DNA of 64,000 nucleotides from Streptobacillus moniliformis DSM 12112 (GTDB lineage Bacteria; Fusobacteriota; Fusobacteriia; Fusobacteriales; Leptotrichiaceae): NCBI RefSeq assembly GCF_000024565.1, contig NC_013515.1, positions 850,497 to 914,496 of the forward strand, read 5' to 3'. Shown piece by piece: positions 38,700 to 48,732 of this stretch (position 1 is its first letter; each line of letters starts with the position of its first letter). The notes under the pieces were generated by a model. It saw only the letters and a program-made list of their open reading frames with translations, ran no database searches and was not told where the DNA came from. The position numbers and the translations under genes were made by a program.

Positions 38700-39920
38700 T
38701 TAACTTTTCAATAAGTTGTGTGTTTCAATAGATATCATTAATTCTTCATTAGTTGCTATTTTAAATATACTTGTTTCTGAATCAAGTCTACTTAAATCTA
38801 CATCCCCAGACTGTCTAATCTTATTTTTTTCATAATCAAGTTTCACACCTATAAACTCTAAATTTTCACATACTTTCTGTCTTGTTTCACTTGAATTTTC
38901 TCCTATACCTCCAGTAAATATTATTGCATCAACTCCTTGTAGAAGTATATAATATGAACCAATGTATTTTTGTATACTATATGCCATCATATCAAAAGCT
39001 AATTTAGCTCTTTCATCACCATTTAACATAGCTTCTGTTAATTCTCTATTATCAGAACTTTTACCAAATATTCCTAAAACTCCTGATCTCTTATTTAATT
39101 TTTGACTCATTTCTTCAACCGATAAATTATATTCATCCATAATATGTAAAACAATAGATGGATCAATATCTCCACAACGAGTTCCCATCATAAGACCTGC
39201 AAGTGGTGTAAATCCCATAGATGTATCTAAAACTTTACCATCTTTAATTGCTGTAATTGAAGCCCCATTACCTAAATGACAACTTATTATCTTATATCCC
39301 CCATAAGGTTTTTTAACACCTTTTTCAAGTAATAATTTTTCAGCAACCTTAGATACATATTTATGACTAGTACCATGAAATCCATATTTTCTAATTTTTA
39401 ATTTTTCATATTCTTCATAAGGAATTGGATACATATATGATTTTGCTGGCATAGTAGAATGAAAAGCCGTATCAAATACAGCAACATTCGGTGTTTTTGG
39501 TAATAATTCTCTCATAACCTTAATTCCCATAATATTTGCTGGATTATGTAAAGGTGCAAGAGATGAAATCTTTTCTAATGAAATCATATTCTTATCATTT
39601 ATTAATAATGGTTCTATGAAATCTTCTCCACCATGTACAACTCTATGACCAATAGCTTGTATTTGATTTACATCTTCAAATACTCCAAATTCATTATCTA
39701 CTAATACATTTAAAACAAATTCTAAAGCTCTCTTATGATTAGGAAAAAGTTCTGGAACTTTGTCTATATTATTATTTTTAACAAAGTTTTTAATACTAAA
39801 TCTTGAATTTTCTATACCTATTCTTTCACATAAACCTTTAATCATTATTTGCTCAACAGCAGTATCAATTACAGAAAACTTTAAAGATGAACTACCACTA
39901 TTTAATACTAATATTTTCAT
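38700..39920 (-). CDS. ackA: Acetate kinase
   Basis: Makes ATP and acetate from acetyl phosphate, the last step of acetate fermentation. The 406 residues contain LNSGSSSLKF at the start, GHRVVHGG, the catalytic region RKYGFHGTSHKYV and FTGGIGENS. A phosphotransacetylase gene is not adjacent. Co-transcription with gapN and a glucokinase suits a substrate-level-phosphorylation role. Confidence 0.97.
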   Translation of the reverse strand: MKILVLNSGSSSLKFSVIDTAVEQIMIKGLCERIGIENSRFSIKNFVKNNNIDKVPELFPNHKRALEFVLNVLVDNEFGVFEDVNQIQAIGHRVVHGGEDFIEPLLINDKNMISLEKISSLAPLHNPANIMGIKVMRELLPKTPNVAVFDTAFHSTMPAKSYMYPIPYEEYEKLKIRKYGFHGTSHKYVSKVAEKLLLEKGVKKPYGGYKIISCHLGNGASITAIKDGKVLDTSMGFTPLAGLMMGTRCGDIDPSIVLHIMDEYNLSVEEMSQKLNKRSGVLGIFGKSSDNRELTEAMLNGDERAKLAFDMMAYSIQKYIGSYYILLQGVDAIIFTGGIGENSSETRQKVCENLEFIGVKLDYEKNKIRQSGDVDLSRLDSETSIFKIATNEELMISIETHNLLKS

Positions 39921-39931
39921 AACTTCACCTC

Positions 39932-41221
39932 TTATATAATTTCTAAAATTACCTTCTCTATTCTTTTGTTATTTACCTTAAGTATTTTTATTTTAAATTT
40001 ATCAAAAAATACATCATTTATCTTATTATCCATAGGTATAAAGCCTAATTTTTCTATCAATATTCCATTTAATGAATCATAATGATTAGATTCAATGTTA
40101 AAATTAAAATAATCATTAAAATCATTTAGACTAATAGATGAATTAATCATATATTTATTTTCAGCTATTTTCTGAATATCTTCATTTTCTAAATCATATT
40201 CATCATTAATATTTCCAACTATTTCTTCAAGTAAATCTTCCAATGTAACTATACCTGATACACCACCATATTCATCTATTAATATTACTATATGTTTTTT
40301 TAAAGTCTTCATCTCTAAAAATAGGGATTGTATTTTTTTAGTTTCAGGTACAAAATATGCCTCTTGAAGAATTTCATTAATTTTAACATTTTCAAAGCCG
40401 ATTTCATATGCCTTTTTTAATAAATTCTTTGTATGTAAAATACCAACTATATTATCCAAATCTTCCCTATAAACTGGTATTCTGGAAAATCTAATTAAAT
40501 CTTCGTGTGAAAATATTTCATTAATGCTTGAATCAATATCAATTGCAAACATTGAAGTTCTAGGTATCATTATTTCTCTTGCCACCTTATCTTCAAAATC
40601 TATTATTTTTTCTATCATTGCTCTTTCTGTATCTTTAATATCACTATCATTTACTATCATCTTTATTTCTTGTTTAGTTATAATATCCAAATTATCATTT
40701 TCATTAATTTTAAATATTCTTAAAAACAAATTGGTAGAAAAAGATAATATTTTAATAAAAGGTATAAATAATTTATATACAAATAATATTATATTTACAT
40801 TAGTAAGAGCAATCTTTTCAGGATTTAACAATGCTAATCTTTTAGGTATCAATTCCCCAAATACTAAAGATATATATGATAATAGCAATGTTACAAGTAT
40901 AACAGATACTTGCTGATAATATGGAAAAGAAATTTTATTTAAAAATATAGATAAAAATTCTGATAATGAAATTGCAGCCGAAGCCGATGCTAAAAATCCT
41001 GCTAAAGTTATCCCTATTTGTATAGTAGATAATAGATTAGCTGGTTCTTCCATAAGTTTTTCTAATTTTAATGCTTTTTCATTTCCTTCATCAATTAATA
41101 TTTTAAGTTTATTTTTATTAATAGAAATTATTGCCATTTCACTTCCAGAGAAAAAAGCATTAATCAATATCAGTACTACAATCAGTAATATCTGGGGTAA
41201 TATGGACGACCCTGTATTCAT
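39932..41221 (-). CDS. CNNM/CorC-type transporter (HlyC/CorC family)
   Basis: 429 residues in three parts: an N-terminal CNNM membrane domain (about 1-190, starting LLIVVLILINAFFSGSEMAIIS), a pair of CBS domains in the middle (MIPRTSMFAID and VPETKKIQSLFLEM) with IDEYGGVSGIVTLEDLLEEIVG, and a C-terminal CorC_HlyC domain. The family is linked to magnesium or other divalent-cation export and is often mislabelled haemolysin. It lies 13 nt after the glucokinase gene. Confidence 0.9.
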   Translation of the reverse strand: MNTGSSILPQILLIVVLILINAFFSGSEMAIISINKNKLKILIDEGNEKALKLEKLMEEPANLLSTIQIGITLAGFLASASAAISLSEFLSIFLNKISFPYYQQVSVILVTLLLSYISLVFGELIPKRLALLNPEKIALTNVNIILFVYKLFIPFIKILSFSTNLFLRIFKINENDNLDIITKQEIKMIVNDSDIKDTERAMIEKIIDFEDKVAREIMIPRTSMFAIDIDSSINEIFSHEDLIRFSRIPVYREDLDNIVGILHTKNLLKKAYEIGFENVKINEILQEAYFVPETKKIQSLFLEMKTLKKHIVILIDEYGGVSGIVTLEDLLEEIVGNINDEYDLENEDIQKIAENKYMINSSISLNDFNDYFNFNIESNHYDSLNGILIEKLGFIPMDNKINDVFFDKFKIKILKVNNKRIEKVILEII

Positions 41222-41234
41222 TTACTTCACACTC

Positions 41235-42188
41235 CTATTTTTTTGACTGCATAGCTAGATATGCAGCTCCATAAATTCCTGCATTATTACCAAGTTCAGC
41301 AATTTTTATTTCAACATTTTTTTCAATAGATGTCATCAAATAATCAGGCAAATATTTCTTTATTTTATCTGTTAAAAATTCTCCAGCAAGTGCAACTCCA
41401 CCACCCATAACTACTATGTCAGAATCAAGTATAGATAGAGCTGTACCTATTCCCATAGCAAGATATTCCGCTGTTTCTTCAACTATATCCATTGATAATT
41501 TATCTCCTTGTTTTGCACATTCAAACACATCTTTTGCTTCTATATCTCTATCTTTTGTTAAGTTATATAGCATATTATTTTTATTAACTTCTAATCTATC
41601 CTTAGCTATTCTTTCAATACCAGTTGCTGATGCATAGGCTTCAAAACACCCTCTTTTACCACAACCACATAATCTTCCTTTTTTCTCTAAAGGTATATGT
41701 CCGATTTCTCCAGAAGCACCGTTTTTACCTGAAATAATTTCACCATTTACTACTACTGCTCCACCTATTCCAGTTCCTATTGCCATTCCTAGTACATTTT
41801 TATATCCTTTTGCAGCACCAACCCATAATTCCCCAAGTGTAATAATATTAACATCATTATCTATATATACTGGTTTTGATAATTGATTTTCAAATTCATT
41901 TGCTAGATTCAAATTTTCAGGCCATGGAAAATTTGCCCACATTATTACTGTTGATTTATTTACAGTAGGTCCTGGAACTCCCATCCCTAAAGAAATGAAA
42001 TCATCATAATTTATCTTATTTTCATCTAATCCAACCTTTAAACAGTCCGATAATTTTTTAATTGTTTCTTTGTATCCTAAATTAGATTCAGTTTTAACTA
42101 TTGTTGAATAAATAATATTTCCATTTTCATCTAAAATACCTATTTTTGAATTAGTCCCTCCTAAATCAATTCCACCATAATATTTCAT
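41235..42188 (-). CDS. ROK-family glucokinase
   Basis: Phosphorylates glucose (probable) at the entry to glycolysis. The 317 residues have the ATP-binding start GIDLGGTNSKIGILD, the sugar site IGTGIGGAVVVNGEI and GEIGHIP, and the ROK zinc motif CGCGKRGCFEAYAS. The ATG at 42188 is preceded by GGAGG at 5 nt; the ATG four codons earlier overlaps that site. A fructokinase or N-acetylmannosamine kinase activity cannot be excluded. Confidence 0.88.
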   Translation of the reverse strand: MKYYGGIDLGGTNSKIGILDENGNIIYSTIVKTESNLGYKETIKKLSDCLKVGLDENKINYDDFISLGMGVPGPTVNKSTVIMWANFPWPENLNLANEFENQLSKPVYIDNDVNIITLGELWVGAAKGYKNVLGMAIGTGIGGAVVVNGEIISGKNGASGEIGHIPLEKKGRLCGCGKRGCFEAYASATGIERIAKDRLEVNKNNMLYNLTKDRDIEAKDVFECAKQGDKLSMDIVEETAEYLAMGIGTALSILDSDIVVMGGGVALAGEFLTDKIKKYLPDYLMTSIEKNVEIKIAELGNNAGIYGAAYLAMQSKK

Positions 42189-42199
42189 CTTTACCTCCA

Positions 42200-43573
42200 T
42201 TACATGTCTAATACTATTGTTTTTATTTTTGTCATTGAAAGAATGCTATGTCTAATACCTTGTACACCAGATCCAGAATTTTTAATTCCTAAAAAAGGAA
42301 AATTATCTGGACCACGTTGTGTCTTATTATTAATATGTACTGTTCCAACCTCTAACTCATTTGCAAATTTAAATGCTTTTTCAATGTTATTTGTGAAAAT
42401 AGAACTTTGTAATCCATATTCTGAATTATTTGCTATTTCTAACGCTTCTTTTTCACTCTTTACTCTAATAATTGGTAAAACAGGACCAAATGGCTCTTCC
42501 CATGCTATATCCATTTCTGTATTTACATTATCAAGTAATACTGGGTATATTAAGTTAGATTCTCTTTTAATTTCAGTTAAAGCTTTTGCTCCTTTATTTA
42601 TTGCATCCATAATTAAATTTTCAACAAAAATTGCACTCTTTTCATCAATTAATGGTGTAATAACAACATTTTCGAAAGGATTTCCAACTTTTAAATTTAA
42701 CACCTTATTTTTAATTTTATCTACTAATTCATCAGCAACATTTTCCATTACTAAAACTCTTTTTATAGCGGTACATCTTTGACCTGAATATGAGAATGCC
42801 CCTGAAACAATATCGTTTGCAGCTTTATCTAAATTAGCATCTTCTAGTACTATAGCTGCATCTTTTCCACCAAGTTCTAATAATATTGGTTTCATTTTTG
42901 CTTGTATTCCTATTTTTTCTCCCACAGATGTACTTCCTGTAAAATTAATGAAATCTATTTCTTTATGAGTATTTAAATAATCTCCTATTTCTGAACCTTT
43001 ACCTGTTATAATTTGCAGTACTCCTTCTGGCAAGCCTGCTTCTTCAAAACATTTTACTAATTCTATGCCTGAAAGCACTCCTTGACTTGCAGGTTTAAAT
43101 ACAACAGTATTACCAGATATCAATGCAGGTATAATCTTAGATGCAGCTAAATTAATAGGGTAATTAAATGGTGATATTGCTAAAACTATTCCTACAGGTT
43201 CTCTTCTAACTATAGCAACCTTATTTTTTGAGCTTTCATCATAGTTTTTACCTTCATAAACTTCTCCAAAAATTCTCATTCCCTCTTCTGCTGAATATTT
43301 AATTAAACCTACAGTTCTTTCAATTTCAGCTAAAGAATCTTTAAATGGTTTAGAAATTTCTTTACTCATTAAAATTGCAATTCTTTCTTTATTTTCATCT
43401 AAAATATCAGCTGCTTTATACATTATTTCAGCTCTTTTAGCAGTAGATAATTTTTTCCATTCTTTAAATGATTTACGCGAATTAATATATATTTGATTTA
43501 CATCTTCTTGTGTCATCTTTTTTACACTGCCTAACACACTTCCATCTATTGGAGATAATACATTAATTTTCAT
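42200..43573 (-). CDS. gapN: NADP-dependent non-phosphorylating glyceraldehyde-3-phosphate dehydrogenase
   Basis: Aldehyde dehydrogenase that oxidises glyceraldehyde-3-phosphate straight to 3-phosphoglycerate, giving NADPH rather than ATP. The 457 residues contain FTGSTSVGEKIG, the general base Glu in LELGGKDA, and the nucleophile Cys267 in YSGQRCTAIKRVLV, a stretch very close to streptococcal GapN. The R-C-T-x-K context favours GapN over other ALDHs, but lactaldehyde dehydrogenase is an alternative. It overlaps the upstream hydrolase gene by 11 nt. Confidence 0.85.
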   Translation of the reverse strand: MKINVLSPIDGSVLGSVKKMTQEDVNQIYINSRKSFKEWKKLSTAKRAEIMYKAADILDENKERIAILMSKEISKPFKDSLAEIERTVGLIKYSAEEGMRIFGEVYEGKNYDESSKNKVAIVRREPVGIVLAISPFNYPINLAASKIIPALISGNTVVFKPASQGVLSGIELVKCFEEAGLPEGVLQIITGKGSEIGDYLNTHKEIDFINFTGSTSVGEKIGIQAKMKPILLELGGKDAAIVLEDANLDKAANDIVSGAFSYSGQRCTAIKRVLVMENVADELVDKIKNKVLNLKVGNPFENVVITPLIDEKSAIFVENLIMDAINKGAKALTEIKRESNLIYPVLLDNVNTEMDIAWEEPFGPVLPIIRVKSEKEALEIANNSEYGLQSSIFTNNIEKAFKFANELEVGTVHINNKTQRGPDNFPFLGIKNSGSGVQGIRHSILSMTKIKTIVLDM

Positions 43574-44453
43574 TATTTATACCATCCATATATTTTATTA
43601 TTTCTTCTATTATTGTATCCTTATTTAATTCAAATAAGATATCATGTCTTGCTTTTTTGACTTTTAAAAATTTAATATTATTTTTTCCATTATTTATCTT
43701 TTGCATATATTTTTTTAATTTTGTTTCAGAAACTAAAGCATCTTTAGTACCAAATACTATAAATATATTTGCATTTTCACTAATTTTCTTAATATTTTTC
43801 TTTACAAATGCAGTAAATGATAACACATTATTATATAGTCTTGAAGAAGCACTCTTTAAATAGTTTTCATCATTTAAATAAGCTTTTACAATTTCTTTAT
43901 CTCTATTTAACCAAGCTGATTTACCTTCTTTAACAAATGATCTATTAAGTGTCTTTAACATGAATTTATTAATAAAACTATTTTTTAAACCAAATTTCAT
44001 TTCCATTTTAGTTATCACTCTACCTAGAAAAATTGAAAATTTCTTTTCTATAGGCACTGAAATTAACACAGAGTTTTTTAATTGCATATCTTCTTGTAAA
44101 TATAGGGTTAGTAATCCTCCTAATCCTTTACCTATTAAGAATATATCATCATTAGCAATATTACTAAATTTATGTTTTATAAATAACTTTATATCATTTA
44201 AAACACCTGTAATACCTTTATCACCAAAATCTGCAACATTTCCTTCTCTAAGATCTCCATGTCCTCTATATTCTAAAATATATACATCATAACCTGCTTC
44301 ATTAAGCTTAACTGCAAATTCATTATATCTGTCTATATATTCATATAATCCGTGTAACATTAATATTTTCTTTTTATTACCACTTTCAAATGAAGTATAC
44401 GGAATCTTTAGACCATCAAAACTTTCAAAATATTCTTTATTCACTATCTTCAT
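43563..44453 (-). CDS. Alpha/beta-hydrolase (monoglyceride-lipase-like) lacking the nucleophile Ser
   Basis: 296 residues with the fold of lysophospholipase/monoacylglycerol lipase: MLHGLYEYIDRYNEFAVKL, YRGHGDLREG, and a late Asp (VFGTKDALVSE) and His (KKARHDILFE) in the proper places. The nucleophile elbow, normally GHSMGG, reads GKGLGG, so residue 110 is Gly (codon GGA) where Ser is expected. The protein may therefore be non-catalytic or use another residue. Overlaps copA by 4 nt and gapN by 11 nt, so it is firmly within the operon. Confidence 0.82.
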   Translation of the reverse strand: MKIVNKEYFESFDGLKIPYTSFESGNKKKILMLHGLYEYIDRYNEFAVKLNEAGYDVYILEYRGHGDLREGNVADFGDKGITGVLNDIKLFIKHKFSNIANDDIFLIGKGLGGLLTLYLQEDMQLKNSVLISVPIEKKFSIFLGRVITKMEMKFGLKNSFINKFMLKTLNRSFVKEGKSAWLNRDKEIVKAYLNDENYLKSASSRLYNNVLSFTAFVKKNIKKISENANIFIVFGTKDALVSETKLKKYMQKINNGKNNIKFLKVKKARHDILFELNKDTIIEEIIKYMDGINNEN

Positions 44454-46627
44454 TTATTTTCTCCTTTAAATAATTTTAATGTCATTGCATTTAATAAAAT
44501 ACACATAGAACTTAAACTCATAGCAAATGCTGCAAACATTGGATTTAATGTTAAACCAAATTTAACAAATAAGCCCATTGCTAAAGTAATACCCATAATA
44601 TTATATATAAAAGCCCAGAAAAGACTAAACTTTATATTTATTATTACTGCTTTACTTAAATTAATTGCATTAATTATATCTATAAGTCTTTGTTTCATTA
44701 ACACTATATCTGAAATCTCCATAGCTATATCTGTAGATCCACCTATACTTATACCAACATCTGCTTTAGCTAATGCTGGAGCATCATTAATTCCATCACC
44801 TACCATTATAACTTTATTATTTTCTTGTAAATTAATTAATATATCATATTTTTCATTAGGTAATAAGCCTGCATAAACTTCTTCTATACCAACAAGCTTA
44901 GCAACATATCTTGCAGTTTCTATATTATCTCCTGTTAGCATGATTGGTCTAATATTTTTGTTTTTTAATTTTTCTATAGTTATCTTCACGTCTTCTCTAA
45001 TTTCATCAGCAATAGTTATTATGGCAACTAAACTTCCATTAATTGAAGCTAAAATAACAGTTTTACCCTGTTTAGAATATCTGTTAATATCATCAATATA
45101 TTTAGATAAATCTATATTATATTCTAACATCATTTTTTCATTACCTATTAATAACTCATTATTTTTTATTTTTGCGTTAATACCTCTTCCTTCAACTTGA
45201 ATAAATTCATCAATGTCTACTGTATTTATACCTAAATTTTCACAATAAGTTACTACAGATGTCGCAAGATGATGTTCAGATTTTTTTTCTGCTGAATATA
45301 TATATTTAATTACTCTATCATCATCTGAAATAGAGATAAAATCAATTACTTTAGGCTCTCCTTTAGTAATTGTTCCTGTTTTATCCATTAATATTATATT
45401 CGCTTTTTTAATAATTTCAAGTAACTCTGCTCTTTTAAATAATATACCCATTTGAGAACCTTTTAAATTTCCTATCATTATAGATATAGGGGTTGCAATC
45501 CCTAATGCACATGGGCATGAAATCACAAGTACAGAAATTGCTCTATTAATTGCTTCTGAAAATTCATTTCCTATTACTAACCAAAATATGAAAGTTAATA
45601 TAGAAAAAACAAATATTATCGGAACTAAAATTCCACTTATCTTATCTGCTAATTTAGAAATAGGAGCTTTACTTGAAGTAGCTTCTTCAACAAGTTCTAT
45701 AATTTTAGCAATTATTGTATCATTAGCTTCTTTATTAACCCTTACTTTTAAATATCCTTTTTCAAGAATACTTGATGCTATTACTTCATCATTAACATTT
45801 TTTTCTATAAGTTTACTCTCACCAGTTATAGATGATTCATTTACATAAGCTTTTCCTTCTAATATTATACCATCACAACTAATAATTTCACCTGTTTTAA
45901 TTAAAACTTCATCATCTATTTCTAAATCTCCTACATCTATTACTATTTCGTTTCCATCTTTAATTATTGTAGCTTTTTTAGGAGTTAAATTAATCATTTT
46001 AGTAATGCTTTTAGTAGCATTTTTCTTTATTCTTCTTTCTATATACTTTCCTATACTTACAAGTGTTAATATTACTGCTATAGATTCAAAATATAGATCA
46101 TTGTTTTCTCCTTTGATTACATTAAAAATACTATATACAAAAGATGCAAGTGTGCTAACAGCTATTAAACTTGACATATTAGAGCTATTATTCTTTAATG
46201 CTAGAAATCCTGAAAAATAGTATTCCTTGTACAAATACATTATAGATATTGAAATTATAATCTGTATTATTTCTGAATTATTTACCTTATTAAATCCTAA
46301 CATATGCCCCATAGATAAATACATTATTAAAACTGTTAATATTATTGATATTACTAGTTTTATTATATAATAATCTTTTTTTATTTCTTCTATATTTTCT
46401 TTATTTTTTTTATTATTTATTTTCTCTATTCCATATCCTATTTTTTCTACTATTTCAATTATTTTTTCTACATCAATAATCTTTTCATCATATATTACTG
46501 ACATTTTAGAAGTAATAAGATTAATATTTACTTTTTCTATCCCTTCTAATTTTTCAATATTTTTGGTAATATTTAAAGAACAATTTGTACAATGCATACC
46601 TGTTATATTAAATTTTTCTCTTTTCAT
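44450..46627 (-). CDS. copA: Copper-type P1B ATPase (CopA-like)
   Basis: Inner-membrane pump that exports Cu(I). The 725 residues have one N-terminal metal-binding domain (GMHCTNC), eight expected helices, the CPC metal site (VISCPCALGIATP), the phosphorylation site DKTGT, MVGDGINDAPALAKADVG, and C-terminal MSLSSMCILLNA. The nucleotide-binding SEHP motif reads SEHHLA here. The ATG at 46627 follows AAGGAGAAAG; the frame could extend seven codons upstream. First gene of the copA-ogt operon. Confidence 0.92.
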   Translation of the reverse strand: MKREKFNITGMHCTNCSLNITKNIEKLEGIEKVNINLITSKMSVIYDEKIIDVEKIIEIVEKIGYGIEKINNKKNKENIEEIKKDYYIIKLVISIILTVLIMYLSMGHMLGFNKVNNSEIIQIIISISIMYLYKEYYFSGFLALKNNSSNMSSLIAVSTLASFVYSIFNVIKGENNDLYFESIAVILTLVSIGKYIERRIKKNATKSITKMINLTPKKATIIKDGNEIVIDVGDLEIDDEVLIKTGEIISCDGIILEGKAYVNESSITGESKLIEKNVNDEVIASSILEKGYLKVRVNKEANDTIIAKIIELVEEATSSKAPISKLADKISGILVPIIFVFSILTFIFWLVIGNEFSEAINRAISVLVISCPCALGIATPISIMIGNLKGSQMGILFKRAELLEIIKKANIILMDKTGTITKGEPKVIDFISISDDDRVIKYIYSAEKKSEHHLATSVVTYCENLGINTVDIDEFIQVEGRGINAKIKNNELLIGNEKMMLEYNIDLSKYIDDINRYSKQGKTVILASINGSLVAIITIADEIREDVKITIEKLKNKNIRPIMLTGDNIETARYVAKLVGIEEVYAGLLPNEKYDILINLQENNKVIMVGDGINDAPALAKADVGISIGGSTDIAMEISDIVLMKQRLIDIINAINLSKAVIINIKFSLFWAFIYNIMGITLAMGLFVKFGLTLNPMFAAFAMSLSSMCILLNAMTLKLFKGENK

Positions 46628-46656
46628 CTTTCTCCTTAATATTATCAATTTTCTAT

Positions 46657-46685
46657 ATTATATCACAAAAAAAAATAATAGTACA
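46657..46685 (-). promoter_or_regulatory. Probable promoter of the copA-ogt operon
   Basis: Perfect TATAAT (46657-46662); the -35 at 17 bp (TGTACT, 46680-46685) is poor and the spacer has nine T. A weak -35 fits an activated promoter. I see no clear CopY or CsoR operator. Confidence 0.45.
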
Positions 46686-46779
46686 TATTATTAGGTATAT
46701 AAAAGATATGAATTTTCTTGATTGTGAACATGTAAAAAAATCTGTAAATTTTATTTTATCATTTGTGTTATAAATAAAA

Positions 46780-46811
46780 AGATGTTAAATAGCCTAAACT
46801 ATCTAACATCT
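46780..46811 (-). terminator. Terminator of the barrel-protein cluster
   Basis: AGATGTTAAATAG (46780-46792) pairs with CTATCTAACATCT (46799-46811), one G-T pair, followed on the minus strand by CTTTTTATTT. It lies just after the last stop of the barrel genes. Confidence 0.85.
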
Positions 46812-46817
46812 CCAATG

Positions 46818-48732
46818 TTACCACTTATAGTCAACATTTAATCCTAACTTTAATGTTGTCTTCTTGTATTTAAAGTTTTCATTTTCCTTGTTTGCTATTG
46901 ATACTATTACCTCTCCTCTTGGTTTTAATAATAGCTTATCTTCCATAAACCTTAACTCTAACTCTATTCTAGGATTTATTAATATCTTTGATAAATTATC
47001 TTCTCCATATGATTGCTTTTTTTCTTTTATCTTTTTAGTGTCTTTACTACTTATCTCTAATATTCCATTTTCTCCTATCTGTTTTCTCTTTATATCTCTT
47101 AGAGCTGTATATAACCTCTCACTATCATATCCATTTAAATATTATAATCCTAATTTACCTATTAATCTTATTCCATCATTTATCTTATATGACACACTAT
47201 TATCACTATATACCTTATATTGATATTGGGTATGTAAATGTAATTTCTGTAATTTATCTGACATACTATTATTATTAGTAGTACTGCTAGAAGTTTTAGG
47301 TTGGGCTTTCTTACGATCATTATAGTTAAATAAAAGTATTGCCTTTGTACCTACCTCATTTATTATCTCTACCCTATCTGTTGGTCTATACTCTATCCTT
47401 CCACTTATATCTCCTAATCCCAATATCTCCGTTTCCTGTCCTTGATATAGCATCCCTAACCTATTTGAACTCGTTAAGTTTAATTCTCCTATTAATCTTA
47501 ATTTGTTATTCATTCTATAATCTATACTATTATCACTCCATACATTTAAGATATATAGCTCCTTACTATCTACATATCCTGCTATAAAAGCTGTATCTAT
47601 ACTATTTTTTGTATTAGTTCCTTTATAATTTATACCTAATCCTAAAAGTGATATATGTTCATCTGTAACACTTCCTGAATCCTTATAGTCTAAACCAGCT
47701 CTATATCTTGCATCTAGGCTTAATCCCAAATTACCAAAACTTCTAACTAACTTATTTGATGTATATAATGTTAATACTGTTTTGTCTTTGTTTGTATCAC
47801 TACTTTTATACTTGTCTTTGTCTATTGCAAGGCTTTTAGTAAACACCTTCCCTCTTATCTTGTTCTCTGTCTTTACCTCTATCCTATTACTCTTATATCC
47901 TAAATCAAATAATAACTCCTGATTATGAAAGTAACTTTCTGTTGAATCAGTTTTAGATTCTTTATTTGTTTGTTTATTCTTGCTATAGTCAAATATTGTA
48001 TCATGCTTTATTACACTCTTTATATTTATCTTATCCTTATTATATAATAAAGTCCCCTCTATCCCTACCTTTCTATCTCTATCACTTATTAATACTGTCC
48101 CTAAATATCCATATGCCTTACCTTTTAAATCAAAATTTCCTATCTTCTTACTTAATGTTATATCTCCCTTTAATCTCCCTAACCTCTTTGATATATCTGG
48201 CTTTAACTTATAGTTTACATTTACATATATATCTAATATATCCTTTACAGACTGTCTTACATTTGCAAATCCTTCTACCCTTCCTGTTAGGTTATCTAAG
48301 TCTTTTGTTGTATATATTAATCCTATTTTTGATTTAGTATTATCATATGTTAGATCTATTAATCCTGATGCTAGTATTTGTTCATCTTTTAATCTTAATC
48401 CTTGTGAATGATAAAACTCTTTCCTTGCTTCATCATCCTCTTCATATCTCCTGTCCCATAAGCCTCTTAACTTTAATCCATCTTTTATTGATTCTTCCAT
48501 CTACTGGTTTTCCTTTTTCTAGTTTTCCTCCTAAATAAGCAAATACTTCATTGTTCTTTCCTGTTAGTATTCCTAGGTTTAAGCTATCATGTATTTTGTA
48601 TTCATATTTATTATCTTTAGAATGTTCTAGGCTTCCTTCTAAGTTGTTTTTAAGGTATATAGTTGTAGAAAAACTTGTTAGTGAACTTAAAGCTAATATA
48701 CCCATTATTGTTTTATTACTTATCTTTCCCAT
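46818..48732 (-). pseudogene. Outer-membrane barrel protein, broken by a frameshift and an in-frame TAA
   Basis: Parologue of the intact barrel gene at 49916-51973. Three pieces can be read: an N-terminal piece with signal peptide (48442-48732, MGKISNKTIMGILALSSLT), a middle piece in another frame (47142-48500, beginning MEESIKDGLKLRGLW), and a tail (46818-47141) in the same frame as the middle piece after a TAA at 47142-47144. The tail ends NVDYKW, the expected aromatic end. Compared with the intact copy, about 50 residues are missing at the frameshift near 48490-48500, so a deletion not divisible by three happened there. The start overlaps the previous gene's stop by 13 nt. No functional full-length product is expected. 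Confidence 0.82.

Noticed and set aside
42204-42782. 192-codon plus-strand frame opposite gapN
   Set aside because: Shadow of a strongly conserved enzyme; no family features and no translation signals.
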